From: Methanobacteriota archaeon
GTDB lineage: Archaea; Methanobacteriota; Methanobacteria; Methanobacteriales; Methanobacteriaceae
Length of the DNA: 57,500 nt
Direction of reading: 5' to 3'
NCBI GenBank assembly: GCA_029556335.1
Contig: JAKQFA010000028.1
Coordinates: forward strand, 1 to 57,500
In this document: piece after piece, positions 1 through 11,805 of the stretch
How positions within the stretch are numbered: position 1 is the first letter of the stretch
Layout: every line of letters begins with the position of its first letter
Notes under the pieces: generated by a model
What the model was told of the DNA's origin: nothing
The model's database searches: none
Seen by the model: the letters and a program-made list of their open reading frames with translations, nothing else
Made by a program: the position numbers and the translations under genes

Positions 1-1115
<1,115 letters not shown>

Positions 1116-1132
1116 AATCATACACCTCCTGA

Positions 1133-1882
1133 TTATTCAGGACTGTAACCAGCCTCGGATCGGACCACGTGTATTCGGTGCAGTATTTCCACTGCATCCT
1201 TGTCGTCTCGATATGCTTCACCATCTTTTCGGTAGATGGTGGTTTTTTCTTTGAGGGTGGCTTCATCCAGTGGTTCTCCCAGTACTACGGGTTCGTCCAG
1301 CTCGTCTCCGATCTGATTTTTGACTGCTTCCACTTTACCGGTGTCTTTGTTTAAGATCAGCCTTCGCAGCATGTCAAACATCATACCGTCTTCGTCTAAC
1401 CGGAGTGAGTGACCGTGTACAGTTTTACCCCTGATACCACTTCTGGCTGGGTCGAAATATTCGGTTTCCAGCAAGTATTTGGAGTATTTTTCCAGGTCTC
1501 TTTCTCTGGTTTCAATAATTTGCCGTCCGGATAGGGTACCAGCGTCGGCTCCACGGAACCTGCACAGGTAGGATCTGGATCTTAAGAATGGCTGAGCTGG
1601 GGCAAAGTACATGGAGTCTGTGAACTGAATGTATCGTACCCGGTCTCCTGCTTTTGCACCATCAAGTGGCACTACCATTTCACGAATAGCGTCGTCTGGT
1701 TCATCCATCTCTTCTAGTGGTGGGTGTACACTTGGGTATTCTTCACCGGGAGCCCGGTGCCCCAGGATGTTCACCACATCCTCGTCTGAGATTTCCCTGA
1801 GCTTTTCTAGTTCGTAGTCAGGGTCACTAAAATTTCTTCGGTTTTGAGCAACCTTAGTTGTTCCAGGATAATATTGTGCCAT
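1133..1882 (-). CDS. mcrG: Methyl-coenzyme M reductase gamma subunit
   Basis: Gamma subunit of MCR, 249 residues, the usual family length. It helps form the active-site channel around F430. The start was set at ATG 1882 (MAQYYPGTTKVAQNRRN), the conserved N-terminus of this family, with AGGAGG at 1891-1896 eight bases upstream. An in-frame GTG nine bases earlier overlaps that ribosome site and is unlikely to be used. The conserved block RYIQFTDSMYFAPAQP and the HGHSLRLDEDG motif are visible. It begins one base after the mcrC stop and ends 17 bases before mcrA, so the genes are translated from one message. Confidence 0.98.
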   Translation of the reverse strand: MAQYYPGTTKVAQNRRNFSDPDYELEKLREISDEDVVNILGHRAPGEEYPSVHPPLEEMDEPDDAIREMVVPLDGAKAGDRVRYIQFTDSMYFAPAQPFLRSRSYLCRFRGADAGTLSGRQIIETRERDLEKYSKYLLETEYFDPARSGIRGKTVHGHSLRLDEDGMMFDMLRRLILNKDTGKVEAVKNQIGDELDEPVVLGEPLDEATLKEKTTIYRKDGEAYRDDKDAVEILHRIHVVRSEAGYSPE

Positions 1883-1883
1883 A

Positions 1884-2480
<597 letters not shown>

Positions 2481-2482
2481 GT

Positions 2483-2914
2483 TCAATCTTTCCTCTTGAT
2501 TACGGTGGCTCTTTCACTGAGTTTAGCGTTCTGATCAGTTAAGCCGATCATCTCTTCGGGTATCTGATCCAGGCCAGCGTACTTGATATCGTCGGTTACT
2601 GTTTTTTCCTTCCGGATGAAGGTTCCCACGTAAATGTTGAAACCAAAGGGCAGGTAATTTTCGCATATCGCTCGTACTTCGTCGATAGTTTCTTCTTCAT
2701 CGATTTCAAGAAGTATTCTACCGGTTTGTACCTGTAGTTGTAGTTTTTCGCCTTGGATGGTTATGGTACGATCTGAACTTCCTGCCTCTTCCGGTGGAAG
2801 TCTTGGTCCGTGCACCACCATCCTCTTTACTCCGTCCATCACTTCCAGTTCGTTTAGCAACTGTTCTGTGGTTTCAGGGTTTAATAGTCGGTGTGGAAAT
2901 ATTTCGATGTCCAT
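2483..2914 (-). CDS. mcrD: MCR operon protein D (assembly factor)
   Basis: McrD binds MCR and is thought to act as a chaperone in assembly or F430 delivery; it is not in the mature enzyme. The ORF has 143 residues and shows the family pattern: an N-terminal MDIEIFPHRLLNPETTEQLL, a central beta-rich domain around VVHGPRLPP, and a C-terminal FGFNIYVGTFIRKEKTVTDD segment. It begins 23 bases after mcrB and its stop touches the possible TTG start of mcrC. Identification rests on position between mcrB and mcrC together with these motifs. Confidence 0.95.
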   Translation of the reverse strand: MDIEIFPHRLLNPETTEQLLNELEVMDGVKRMVVHGPRLPPEEAGSSDRTITIQGEKLQLQVQTGRILLEIDEEETIDEVRAICENYLPFGFNIYVGTFIRKEKTVTDDIKYAGLDQIPEEMIGLTDQNAKLSERATVIKRKD

Positions 2915-2937
2915 TTAACTCGTAGCCCCCAATTGGA

Positions 2938-4270
<1,333 letters not shown>

Positions 4271-4348
4271 ATTTCCCTCCTACAGATTCTTGTATACTAA
4301 TTCTTCGTGCCAAATCGAAAGAAAAGTAGAAAAAAAACTACTAATCCC

Positions 4349-4416
4349 GGGTTAAAACCCTCTTTGGTACAATTTAGTATACGAACCTCATTTTCTCCCA
4401 TGTATATTATTAAAGT
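4349..4416 (-). promoter_or_regulatory. Probable mcr operon promoter region and leader
   Basis: Reading the minus strand toward mcrB, an AT-rich box resembling an archaeal TATA element (TTTAATAATA, about 4405-4416) is preceded by an A-rich BRE-like GAAAC. A transcript starting about 25 bases downstream would carry a leader of roughly 110 bases. Within it lies a short inverted repeat, GGGTT-AA-AACCC at 4349-4360. The box is imperfect, so its exact position is uncertain. Confidence 0.35.
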
Positions 4417-4548
4417 TTCTTTTTGATTCAAGTAGAAAGATTTATATGTAGACCAGTGGTAGAATTCTGTCCCAATACCTTACACATTTCCTTGAGTGAT
4501 GAACAAAAAAATAGCCTATATATTAATTATAAAGACATAGTAGATAAC

Positions 4549-5799
4549 ATGCAGATAATTGCCGATATAGGCGGAATACCCGGTAAAAACTGCCGTGGTT
4601 TCTGTAAATATTGTTATTTTCGTAAAGTAAAGACATTAGAGCCTTTTGGTTGCAGACAATGTTCACCAGGTAAATTAGGGTGCGAATATTGTACCGAAGG
4701 CATCAGGGAGATCAAATCTGAATTTATACCCCCATTCCTTGTATTGGGGAACCTTCAGAATTCTCTGATGATGGGAAATTTCCAGGGAAATGACTTGAAA
4801 ATAAATATCAGTGGTGGTGGCGATTTAAGTTGCTATCCCTATCTTTTAGATCTTACCTCTGCGATTTCACAATGGGGAATACCCATCCACCTGGGCTACA
4901 CCAGTGGGAAAGGAATAGACGACCCCCAGATGGCAAAGCAGCTACTTAGCCATGGAGTGGAGGAGGTGACTTACACCATTTTTTCCACCAACCCCTTGCT
5001 CCGAAAGACCTGGATGAAGGATCCCACTCCTGAAGCATCTGTAGAGGCCTTTAAAATATTCTGTGAAAACTCTGAAGTTCACGCTGCGGCTGTAATCGTG
5101 CCTGGGGTGAACGATGGGGAAGAACTGTTGAAAACATGCAACCATCTGGAAGAGTGGGGAGCAAATGCCCTGATCCTTATGAGATTTGCTAATTTCAGGA
5201 ACCAAGGACTTATACTAGGTAATGAGCCCATTGTAGATGGTTTAACCCCCCATAGTTTGGAGGAGTTTGAAAATCTGGTATGGAAAATAAACCAGGACTA
5301 CCAATTCCGAGTAACCGGAACACCCCTGTGTGACCCGGAAACTGATGCCCCATTCGCTTTATCTCTTGATAAGAAAAAAGAGTACGTGGATATTCTTTCA
5401 GAAGTAAAATCGGAAGCCACTTTACTTACTGGAAAGGTTGCCAAGCCTTTCCTCGAAAAGATTATAGAAAATATTGGGGCCTCTGATCTGGTCAACGTAG
5501 TTGCTGCCGACCAGGACATAGGCTGCTTGATCACCCATCAAGAACTGGAATGCTTGGACCTGGCTGACTTGAAAGAGACTGTGATAATCCCTGGAAGAGC
5601 CTTTGTCCATGATCAAAGGGCAACCGAGATATTGAGTCAGGACGGGATAGATAGAATGGTGGTTCGAGGCCCGGATAAACTCACCGTTGATGGTGAAATG
5701 AGTGGCAGCCTCACCAGAGAAGATGTGTTGAAAAAAGAATTAATAGCATTTGAAGACTTAATTGAAGCTATTAACTTCTTTGGAGTTCGGAAAAAATAG
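4549..5799 (+). CDS. mmp10: MCR arginine methyltransferase Mmp10 (radical SAM)
   Basis: Cobalamin-dependent radical SAM enzyme that makes 5-methylarginine at McrA Arg271 (established for this family, methanogenesis marker protein 10). The cluster-binding motif is C15-x3-C19-x2-C22 in CRGFCKYCYFRKV, followed by a second cysteine-rich stretch (GCRQCSPGKLGCEYC) typical of Mmp10. The frame is open from TTG 4423, but the family begins at MQIIADIGGIPG, so ATG 4549 was chosen, giving 416 residues. A TATA-like CTATATATT at 4516-4524 lies about 25-30 bases before this ATG, which suggests a leaderless message. Divergent from mcrB, whose operon encodes its substrate. Confidence 0.93.
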   Translation: MQIIADIGGIPGKNCRGFCKYCYFRKVKTLEPFGCRQCSPGKLGCEYCTEGIREIKSEFIPPFLVLGNLQNSLMMGNFQGNDLKINISGGGDLSCYPYLLDLTSAISQWGIPIHLGYTSGKGIDDPQMAKQLLSHGVEEVTYTIFSTNPLLRKTWMKDPTPEASVEAFKIFCENSEVHAAAVIVPGVNDGEELLKTCNHLEEWGANALILMRFANFRNQGLILGNEPIVDGLTPHSLEEFENLVWKINQDYQFRVTGTPLCDPETDAPFALSLDKKKEYVDILSEVKSEATLLTGKVAKPFLEKIIENIGASDLVNVVAADQDIGCLITHQELECLDLADLKETVIIPGRAFVHDQRATEILSQDGIDRMVVRGPDKLTVDGEMSGSLTREDVLKKELIAFEDLIEAINFFGVRKK

Positions 5800-5879
5800 A
5801 AATTAGATCACCTGATTCAAGTTGACGTAGTGAATGGATTTATTTTAGCATCACATCAATAGATGTTGTAGGGTTTGAG

Positions 5880-7214
5880 ATGAGGAAAGATTGGAAAATA
5901 ACGATTTTAACCCCTGAATTCTACACATATGGTAGTATGGTAATTGGGGGTGTCCTGGGGGATGCTGGATACTCTGTGGCCCTCCATAAAGGCTTTCAGA
6001 ACATTCCCAAGTCTGATGTTATTTTTATTAGTCTTCAGTCCACTATTCACCTATTAAAATACCGGGATCCCATCCTAAAATTGCCGGGTTATAAGATTCT
6101 GGGAGGCCCCGTTACCCATGTCCCTGAGTTGGCCTTGGAACTGCTCCCAGTAGATATGGTACTCCAGGGAGAGGGAGAAGTTACCGTCCTAAAAATAATG
6201 GAAGAACTGGAATCAACATTCCAGGGAAATTCCACCCCCAAGATGAAATCTGAAAATGACCTAGAACTGGTGGAAAAGAATCCTAAAATTGTCAAAGGTA
6301 CATCATCATCGTTAATTAGGCCAATTCCTCTCATACCAGATGATATCGGTTCAGAGAGTATAAGGGGGGCCAACGTTTACATCGAAACTCATAGAGGATG
6401 TCCGGGTAACTGTGGTTTTTGCCAGGTCCCCTGTTTTTTTGGAAGAAAAGTTAGAAGTCGACCTGCTGCAGACATAATTAATGAAGTCAGGACATTTATG
6501 GAAAAGGGAACCCAACGAATTGCCATAAGTGGGGGTACCGGTTCCTTATACGGCAGCCCCAAATTCAACCAAGTGGATGAACAGGCCTTCGGCAGCCTAC
6601 TCAAGGAAATATCGAATTTAACCAGCCCACCTAACCTTACCATCCCGGATATAAGGGTGGATATGATTAATGATGATATCTTGGATTCCATCAGAAAGTA
6701 TACCAATAAGTGGGTTTATTTTGGCATAGAATCCGGGAGTGAGAAGGTTTTAAAACATATGAAGAAGGGTATTAATTTGGATGAAGTCCGGAGTGCGGTG
6801 GAATCTGCCCGGAAATATGGCCTTAAAATAGCGGGTTCTTTTATCGTGGCCTACCCTGGTGAAGAAGAAGAAGATTTCCAGGACACCCTGGACTTTGCTG
6901 ATGAATTAATGCTGGATGACTACTTCATAAGTATCGCAGAGCCATTGCCTGGCACTGACCTAAAAGATAAGATAAAACAAATCCCATCAGATGAAAATGC
7001 ACTTTTCATCCCAGGTGAGAAGTACAAAAAGTATGGTTTAAGCGTGGCTGAAGAAAGGGCCCTGGAATTCATGCTGGAATCCTACGTGTATCGTAGTTTA
7101 CCTCAACCAATGACTGCGAATTTATTCAAAGCTCTTTTAGATGAAGTGAAGGCACAGGGAAAACATATAAGGACTGTGACGTCCCTACTCATAGGCTGTA
7201 ATTCCTACAAATAA
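5880..7214 (+). CDS. mgmA: B12-binding radical SAM protein, probable McrA glutamine C-methyltransferase
   Basis: 444 residues: an N-terminal cobalamin-binding-type domain (about 5-135, with LGGPVTHVPE and LQGEGE motifs), a radical SAM domain with C174-x3-C178-x2-C181 (RGCPGNCGFC), then an EESGSEKVLKHMKKG-like segment and a C-terminal extension. Architecture fits class B radical SAM methylases. Its place directly after mmp10 and opposite mcr makes it a strong candidate for MgmA, which forms 2-methylglutamine at McrA Gln400; that residue is outside the window, so the substrate cannot be checked here. The substrate call is inference from context plus family. It is separated from mmp10 by 80 bases with a possible own promoter (TTTATTTTAG near 5838). 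Confidence 0.68.
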   Translation: MRKDWKITILTPEFYTYGSMVIGGVLGDAGYSVALHKGFQNIPKSDVIFISLQSTIHLLKYRDPILKLPGYKILGGPVTHVPELALELLPVDMVLQGEGEVTVLKIMEELESTFQGNSTPKMKSENDLELVEKNPKIVKGTSSSLIRPIPLIPDDIGSESIRGANVYIETHRGCPGNCGFCQVPCFFGRKVRSRPAADIINEVRTFMEKGTQRIAISGGTGSLYGSPKFNQVDEQAFGSLLKEISNLTSPPNLTIPDIRVDMINDDILDSIRKYTNKWVYFGIESGSEKVLKHMKKGINLDEVRSAVESARKYGLKIAGSFIVAYPGEEEEDFQDTLDFADELMLDDYFISIAEPLPGTDLKDKIKQIPSDENALFIPGEKYKKYGLSVAEERALEFMLESYVYRSLPQPMTANLFKALLDEVKAQGKHIRTVTSLLIGCNSYK

Positions 7215-7237
7215 TTTCTGAAGCCACCACACCCTAG

Positions 7238-8458
7238 TCATCGGACCATACTTAGGGCGTTGTCTAAAATTTCGTCTAAATCTTCTCCTTCAAGATCAAC
7301 TATTTGAATTAACTCCTCCATTAACACGTAACTGGGTCCTTCACCCACATCTTCACCAGAGATTAGTACATCCACAGCTTCCTTGGCCAGAAATTCCGCT
7401 GCTTTAATTCCCCTCTTTTTTTCCAGATCTTTACCTGGGTTAACCTCAATTTTATAATTTTCCAATTTCCCTTTTTTTAATTCAGCAATTAAGAAGTAGG
7501 GAGCTTTTCCGAAGTGTTTGGATATGGACGAATCCCATCCTTTATTACTTTCTAAAGGGATTGCAAAGCGCATCTTATCTTTTTTTGCAGGTTCTATTTG
7601 TACCGTAAGTGTGTCAAGTTCAGTGATAACATCTTTGACCTTCATCTTCACTTTTTCCGAGAGTTCATATGCTTTCTCTACTGGTAGCTCTTTTTTAGTC
7701 TCCAAATGAAGTTCAGCAAATACGAAAGGTCCAGATCTTCGGATTTTAATGTCATGAAAACCTTCGACTCCGGGAATTGTTTTTAACAAAGATTGGATGG
7801 TTTGAATTTGTTGAGGATCCGGACCCACGTCCAACAAAACAAGAAGTGCATCTTTTCCTAGTTTTAGCCCCATGTAGATGATCAGAATGGCAATTATAAA
7901 TCCAGCGACACCCTGAATAGAGGTATGACCAATATAAGCTAAAAATATGCCTATAAAAACTATGCAGGAAGATAATGCATCTACTAGACTGTGTTTTCCA
8001 TCGTTTACCAGTGCTTGGGATCTAATTTCCTTCCCCACCCTCCCCTGATATCTAAATAATACTAAATTCATTATTACGGAAATAACTGCTACTGATAAGC
8101 TTATCAGAGGAATCCCAATTGGTTCAGGATTTAGATAACTGTGGAATGATTCGATAGCAATTTCAACTCCAGAAAAAATGATTATTAAGGAAACAACAAG
8201 AGATGAAAATGTTTCCAGCTTGTAATAACCATAGGGGAACTTTTCATCGGGTTTACGTTGAGAAAGACGGAGGCCAATATAAACTGCTATAGAAGCGAAG
8301 ATGTCAGAAAAAGAGTTAACTGCATCAGCTATTAAGGCTATACTACCAGATAAAACACCCACCATACCCTTTAATAAAGCTAGGAACATGTTAACAAGGC
8401 TGGAGTATTTTGCAATTTTTTCTCCTTTTTTAAGATTGGCTTGAGCTTCCGAATCCAT
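7238..8458 (-). CDS. Cation diffusion facilitator fused to a NifX-type cluster-binding domain
   Basis: Residues 1-210 form a CDF metal efflux domain with six predicted membrane spans; TM2 carries DAVNSFSD, where the usual metal-ligand His is Asn, and TM5 carries KHSLVDALSS. Residues about 215-290 are the cytoplasmic CDF domain (GVEGFHDIKIRRSGPFVFAELHLE). Residues 297-406 are an added dinitrogenase-cofactor-binding (NifX/NifB C-terminal) domain, beginning MRFAIPLESNKGWDSSISKHFGKAPYF, closely like the stand-alone NifX proteins at 11806 and 10427. Most CDF proteins are near 300 residues and lack this part. The fusion couples metal export to a metal-cluster or oxyanion-binding domain. Convergent with mgmA; the same strand as the cluster upstream, but 127 bases away with its own TATA-like box (TTTTTATAAA near 8480). 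Confidence 0.88.
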   Translation of the reverse strand: MDSEAQANLKKGEKIAKYSSLVNMFLALLKGMVGVLSGSIALIADAVNSFSDIFASIAVYIGLRLSQRKPDEKFPYGYYKLETFSSLVVSLIIIFSGVEIAIESFHSYLNPEPIGIPLISLSVAVISVIMNLVLFRYQGRVGKEIRSQALVNDGKHSLVDALSSCIVFIGIFLAYIGHTSIQGVAGFIIAILIIYMGLKLGKDALLVLLDVGPDPQQIQTIQSLLKTIPGVEGFHDIKIRRSGPFVFAELHLETKKELPVEKAYELSEKVKMKVKDVITELDTLTVQIEPAKKDKMRFAIPLESNKGWDSSISKHFGKAPYFLIAELKKGKLENYKIEVNPGKDLEKKRGIKAAEFLAKEAVDVLISGEDVGEGPSYVLMEELIQIVDLEGEDLDEILDNALSMVR

Positions 8459-8585
8459 ATCAATCCCTAAGATTATTTATAAAAAAATTGTTGTTGAATT
8501 TATTTTTTTGGGATTTTTTAACACTGTGAAAGATTCAAAAATAAACCCCGCTTGGTAAGATGAGTACCACCTAATTCACCCCGTA

Positions 8586-9476
8586 CTACTCCAGTGTTAA
8601 CAAAAAGTCAAGTATTTTATTGAAAATCATTTCAAAATCACTTTCATAGACTACTGCAGGTTGGAGATTGACTAGAGCTTCTACAAACCTTTTATCATAT
8701 GGTATTTTACCAATTAATGGAATTTTTTCCCTTTTAGAAAAATTTTCAAGTTCTTTGGTGAATTTTGGGTTAATGTCCCATCGGTTTATGACCATTGCAT
8801 GGGGTATTGCAAAGAACTTCACCATCTCCAGGGCCCTTTTAAAATCTGAAAAAGCCACTGGTGTGGGCTCTGTTACCATTATTACATAGTCACTTCCCCG
8901 AACCGAGGCTATTACTGGACAACCTATACCTGCTGCAGAGTCCACAATTACATAATCAGCTTGAATTTCCTCCGCAATTTGAAACGCCCTGTTTTTGACG
9001 GCATCCACCACTCGCCCGGAACCTGATTCACCTATCATCAACTGGCCAGACACTATAGGAAATCCATAATCAGTTTCTCCCACACCTATTTTAGCATTTT
9101 TTACTGGTTTAAATTCGATAGCATCCTCTGGACAAGCCACCACACATGCTCCACAGCCAACACATAGGAAATCATTGATATATGGCATGTTTTCGTCTTC
9201 ATCCCAGCTTATGGCTCCAAATTTACAGGTATTTACACAATCTTTAAGGGACTTGCATTTAGCCTTATTCAGTTGGGCCTTCTCAATAACTTGCACATAT
9301 TCCCAGGAATCATAATCTTCCTTTTTTAAACCTAAGAGTAACCCTAGATTAGGGGCGTCCACATCACAATCAACAGCAACGATTTTGTTTTCTTTTCCCA
9401 GAAGTACTGCCAGGGAGGAGGTTAAGGTACTCTTACCCACCCCACCCTTGCCTGAAAGTATGGTGATGGTTTTCAT
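8586..9476 (-). CDS. ParA/MinD-family ATPase with inserted ferredoxin domain (copy 1)
   Basis: 296-residue P-loop ATPase: deviant Walker A GKGGVGKST at 9-17, DCDVDAPN at 36-43, and a two-cluster ferredoxin insert at about 72-120. The second cluster motif is complete (C105, C108, C111, C115-P). The first has only C74, C80 and C84; Leu77 occupies the place of the second cysteine, so it may hold a 3Fe cluster or none. Proteins of this type accompany NifX-family ORP proteins in sulfate reducers and methanogens and are thought to take part in metal-sulfur cluster assembly. Its ATG overlaps the stop of the neighbouring paralogue (ATGA at 9473-9476). Function beyond ATPase and Fe-S binding is inferred. 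Confidence 0.9.
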   Translation of the reverse strand: MKTITILSGKGGVGKSTLTSSLAVLLGKENKIVAVDCDVDAPNLGLLLGLKKEDYDSWEYVQVIEKAQLNKAKCKSLKDCVNTCKFGAISWDEDENMPYINDFLCVGCGACVVACPEDAIEFKPVKNAKIGVGETDYGFPIVSGQLMIGESGSGRVVDAVKNRAFQIAEEIQADYVIVDSAAGIGCPVIASVRGSDYVIMVTEPTPVAFSDFKRALEMVKFFAIPHAMVINRWDINPKFTKELENFSKREKIPLIGKIPYDKRFVEALVNLQPAVVYESDFEMIFNKILDFLLTLE

Positions 9477-10411
9477 GGATCCTCCTCTTTCATTTCATCT
9501 TCAACTGTTACGAGGTCATCCTGCAGGGCTTCTTCAACCAAATCAGTTACCAGGTCTGAAACTAAGCCTTCCAATGCGGGCACTCCCCTAGAATAATTTT
9601 CGAGTATTTCCTTTTTATATGGGATTTCCAGGGTTATCATCACACCCTTCTCATCAGCCAGGGTCTTAATTAAATCCAGACTACCCAGGTCTGCCCGGTT
9701 TATGATAATTTTAGCATCCAGCCCCATCTTTTCCAGTAGTTCCAGAATAAGCTCTAAGTCGTGCTTTCCTAGTGGTGTTGGTTCCGAGACAGCCAGAACC
9801 AGATTGGTATCCATTAAGGCAGATATTACGTCGCAGTGAGTTCCAGCAGCAGTATCTATCACTGTGAACAAGTAATCATCTTCTAATTGAGATGCATATT
9901 CACGGGTGGCATTCACCACCAGGGTACTGGCCTCACAACCCACTGCCACCTCACCAGATATTAGTAAAAAATTGTTAACCAATCCCTGAGTTACCCCTTC
10001 CAGGCCCAGGGATTCTTGAACCTCAAGGTGGCCCTGGTAGATGGTTCCTATAACCTGGCTATCCTCAGTTATAGACCCCCAGGGGCAGGCCAACATACAT
10101 GCCCCGCATCCGTTGCATTGTTCCGGTATCAAAAATGGATATTCACCTGTAACAAATACTACTGCATTCTGTCGGCAGGTTTGGGAACAAATTCCGCACT
10201 TCTGGCAGGTTTCCTGATCAAAAGATGGGAGAAAGGTTTCAACATCCTTCACCTTTTCCCGGGTAATGGACAGTAGAAGGTGATCATCAGGGCACTCCAC
10301 ATCACAGTCTACCAGAAGGGTCCGGTGCACTTTGGCCATCTCAAATGCTATGGATGTGGCCACGGTTGATTTTCCAGTCCCTCCCTTACCCCCAGTGACG
10401 GCTATTCTCAT
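9473..10411 (-). CDS. ParA/MinD-family ATPase with inserted ferredoxin domain (copy 2)
   Basis: 312 residues, paralogue of the downstream gene. Deviant Walker A GKGGTGKST at 8-16 and DCDVECPDD at 35-43. The ferredoxin insert has two full 4Fe-4S motifs: C69, C72, C75, C79 and C99, C102, C105, C109-P. An acidic C-terminal tail (residues 290-312) is not shared with copy 1. The pair probably works as a heterodimer, as these genes nearly always come in twos; that is family knowledge plus inference. It starts 15 bases after the NifX gene at 10427 and overlaps copy 1, so it is translationally coupled. Confidence 0.9.
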   Translation of the reverse strand: MRIAVTGGKGGTGKSTVATSIAFEMAKVHRTLLVDCDVECPDDHLLLSITREKVKDVETFLPSFDQETCQKCGICSQTCRQNAVVFVTGEYPFLIPEQCNGCGACMLACPWGSITEDSQVIGTIYQGHLEVQESLGLEGVTQGLVNNFLLISGEVAVGCEASTLVVNATREYASQLEDDYLFTVIDTAAGTHCDVISALMDTNLVLAVSEPTPLGKHDLELILELLEKMGLDAKIIINRADLGSLDLIKTLADEKGVMITLEIPYKKEILENYSRGVPALEGLVSDLVTDLVEEALQDDLVTVEDEMKEEDP

Positions 10412-10426
10412 TTTCCCTCCTAAACA

Positions 10427-10843
10427 TCAGAATCGTCGCCTCGCACCCCTACCTCCGCCTCTTCCGGCTCCCATTCCGGCACGACCCCTGTTTTCTGGGC
10501 CAGGTACTGAGATTTCTTCCAGTTCACCCTTTTGGTAGAGGTTTATATTCTCTTCTACTGTTCCTGGCTGGATTTCGTACACTTTTATATTAAAGCGCTT
10601 TAGTACTTCAAAGGCGTTTGGACCTACTGCCCCAGAAATTACGACGTCCACCTTCTCTTCAGCCAGTAGTTGAGCTGCCTGAATTCCAGCCCCACCCCCA
10701 GCCATCATGGCTGGGTTTTTCACTACCTTAGTTTCTCCTATCTCATCGTTCACATCGGCCAGGATAAAGTAGGGGCACCTTCCAAATACTGGACTTGTGC
10801 CTGAATCTAAATTTTCTCCTGTAGCCGCTACAGCTATTTTCAT
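10427..10843 (-). CDS. NifX/ORP-family metal-cluster-binding protein with Gly-Arg tail
   Basis: 138 residues from ATG 10843 (MKIAVAATGENLDSGTSPVFGRCPYF). The open frame reaches 10888, but that would run deep into the upstream Mrp gene; 10843 starts one base after its stop, with AAGGATGA in front. Residues 1-108 form the dinitrogenase iron-molybdenum cofactor-binding domain, the fold shared by NifX, NafY and the Mo-Cu orange protein ORP. Residues 109-138 are a Gly- and Arg-rich tail (GRAGMGAGRGGGRGARRRF), unusual for the family and possibly able to bind nucleic acid or a partner. No nif genes occur in this window, so a nitrogenase role is not supported. Confidence 0.88.
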   Translation of the reverse strand: MKIAVAATGENLDSGTSPVFGRCPYFILADVNDEIGETKVVKNPAMMAGGGAGIQAAQLLAEEKVDVVISGAVGPNAFEVLKRFNIKVYEIQPGTVEENINLYQKGELEEISVPGPENRGRAGMGAGRGGGRGARRRF

Positions 10844-10844
10844 A

Positions 10845-11741
10845 TTATTCATCCTTCTTTTTGATATATTCCTCAATTTTGTCCACAACTTCCATTATTC
10901 TCTGCGTAAACAAAGAATCGTTATTTTGGGTGATGATGCGCATATTTTCATCTGAATCAGGATCATCAATGAGATTTATTGGTAACTGTCCCAGGAAAGG
11001 AACGTCCATCTCTGCGGCTATTCTCTTCCCCCCACCACTTCCGAAAATAAAGCTTTCCTCACCACATTCTGGGCAAACAAAACCTGACATATTCTCTATG
11101 ATTCCAATAACTGGAATATTCAATGATTTTGCCATTGCAACACATTTTTCAACATCTTCCAGGGCAACTGGTGAGGGTGTGGTGACAATCACGATCCCGT
11201 CCAGGGATGGTATGGATTGTAACACTGTCAAGGGCTCGTCCCCGGTGCCTGGAGGGTTGTCCACAATTAGAAGATCCAATTCATCCCATGCTACATAGCC
11301 CAGAAATTGCCTTATGGCACCTGTTTTTTTGGGACCCCTCCAGATTACGGGAGAAGCCTTTGAGGGTAGTAAAAATGCTATGGACATGACTTTTATGTTT
11401 TCTTCTGTTACCACTGGCAGGATTCCCTGTTCATCAGCATTTAGGTGCCTTCCTTCCAACCCTAACATGAGGGGGATGTTGGGGCCGTGAAGATCGGCAT
11501 CTAAAATACCGGTATGATAACCTTTCTGATTAAATGCTAAAGCCATGTTCACAGAAACTGTTGATTTACCTACTCCCCCCTTTCCACTCATAACAGCAAT
11601 TTTATGCTTTATTTTAGCCATGTTCTTGGTAATAGCAATGTCTTCTTCCATCATCGCTAATTTATGTTCATTATCTTTTTCATCGGACTGCATTTTCCCA
11701 CTTCTATGAGTAGTGTTCATGATACTTGCTTTCCCATCCAT
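10845..11741 (-). CDS. Mrp/NBP35-family iron-sulfur cluster carrier ATPase
   Basis: 298 residues. Deviant Walker A GKGGVGKS (53-60), LDADLHGPNIP (80-90), DNPPGTGDEP (161-170, where most relatives have DLPPGTGD) and a CPEC motif at 223-226 that bridges an Fe-S cluster between two subunits in Mrp/ApbC/NBP35 proteins. The N-terminal cysteine cluster of eukaryotic NBP35 is absent. The ATG at 11741 has AAGGT before it; a second ATG seven codons on is possible. Its product probably delivers Fe-S clusters to apo-proteins. Second or third gene of the NifX cluster, one base upstream of the NifX gene at 10843. Confidence 0.9.
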   Translation of the reverse strand: MDGKASIMNTTHRSGKMQSDEKDNEHKLAMMEEDIAITKNMAKIKHKIAVMSGKGGVGKSTVSVNMALAFNQKGYHTGILDADLHGPNIPLMLGLEGRHLNADEQGILPVVTEENIKVMSIAFLLPSKASPVIWRGPKKTGAIRQFLGYVAWDELDLLIVDNPPGTGDEPLTVLQSIPSLDGIVIVTTPSPVALEDVEKCVAMAKSLNIPVIGIIENMSGFVCPECGEESFIFGSGGGKRIAAEMDVPFLGQLPINLIDDPDSDENMRIITQNNDSLFTQRIMEVVDKIEEYIKKKDE

Positions 11742-11805
11742 TGAACCTTAAGATTATCTTGGCTAAATCTGATGGAAATTAATTTTTTTTTGATCTATTT
11801 CTTGA

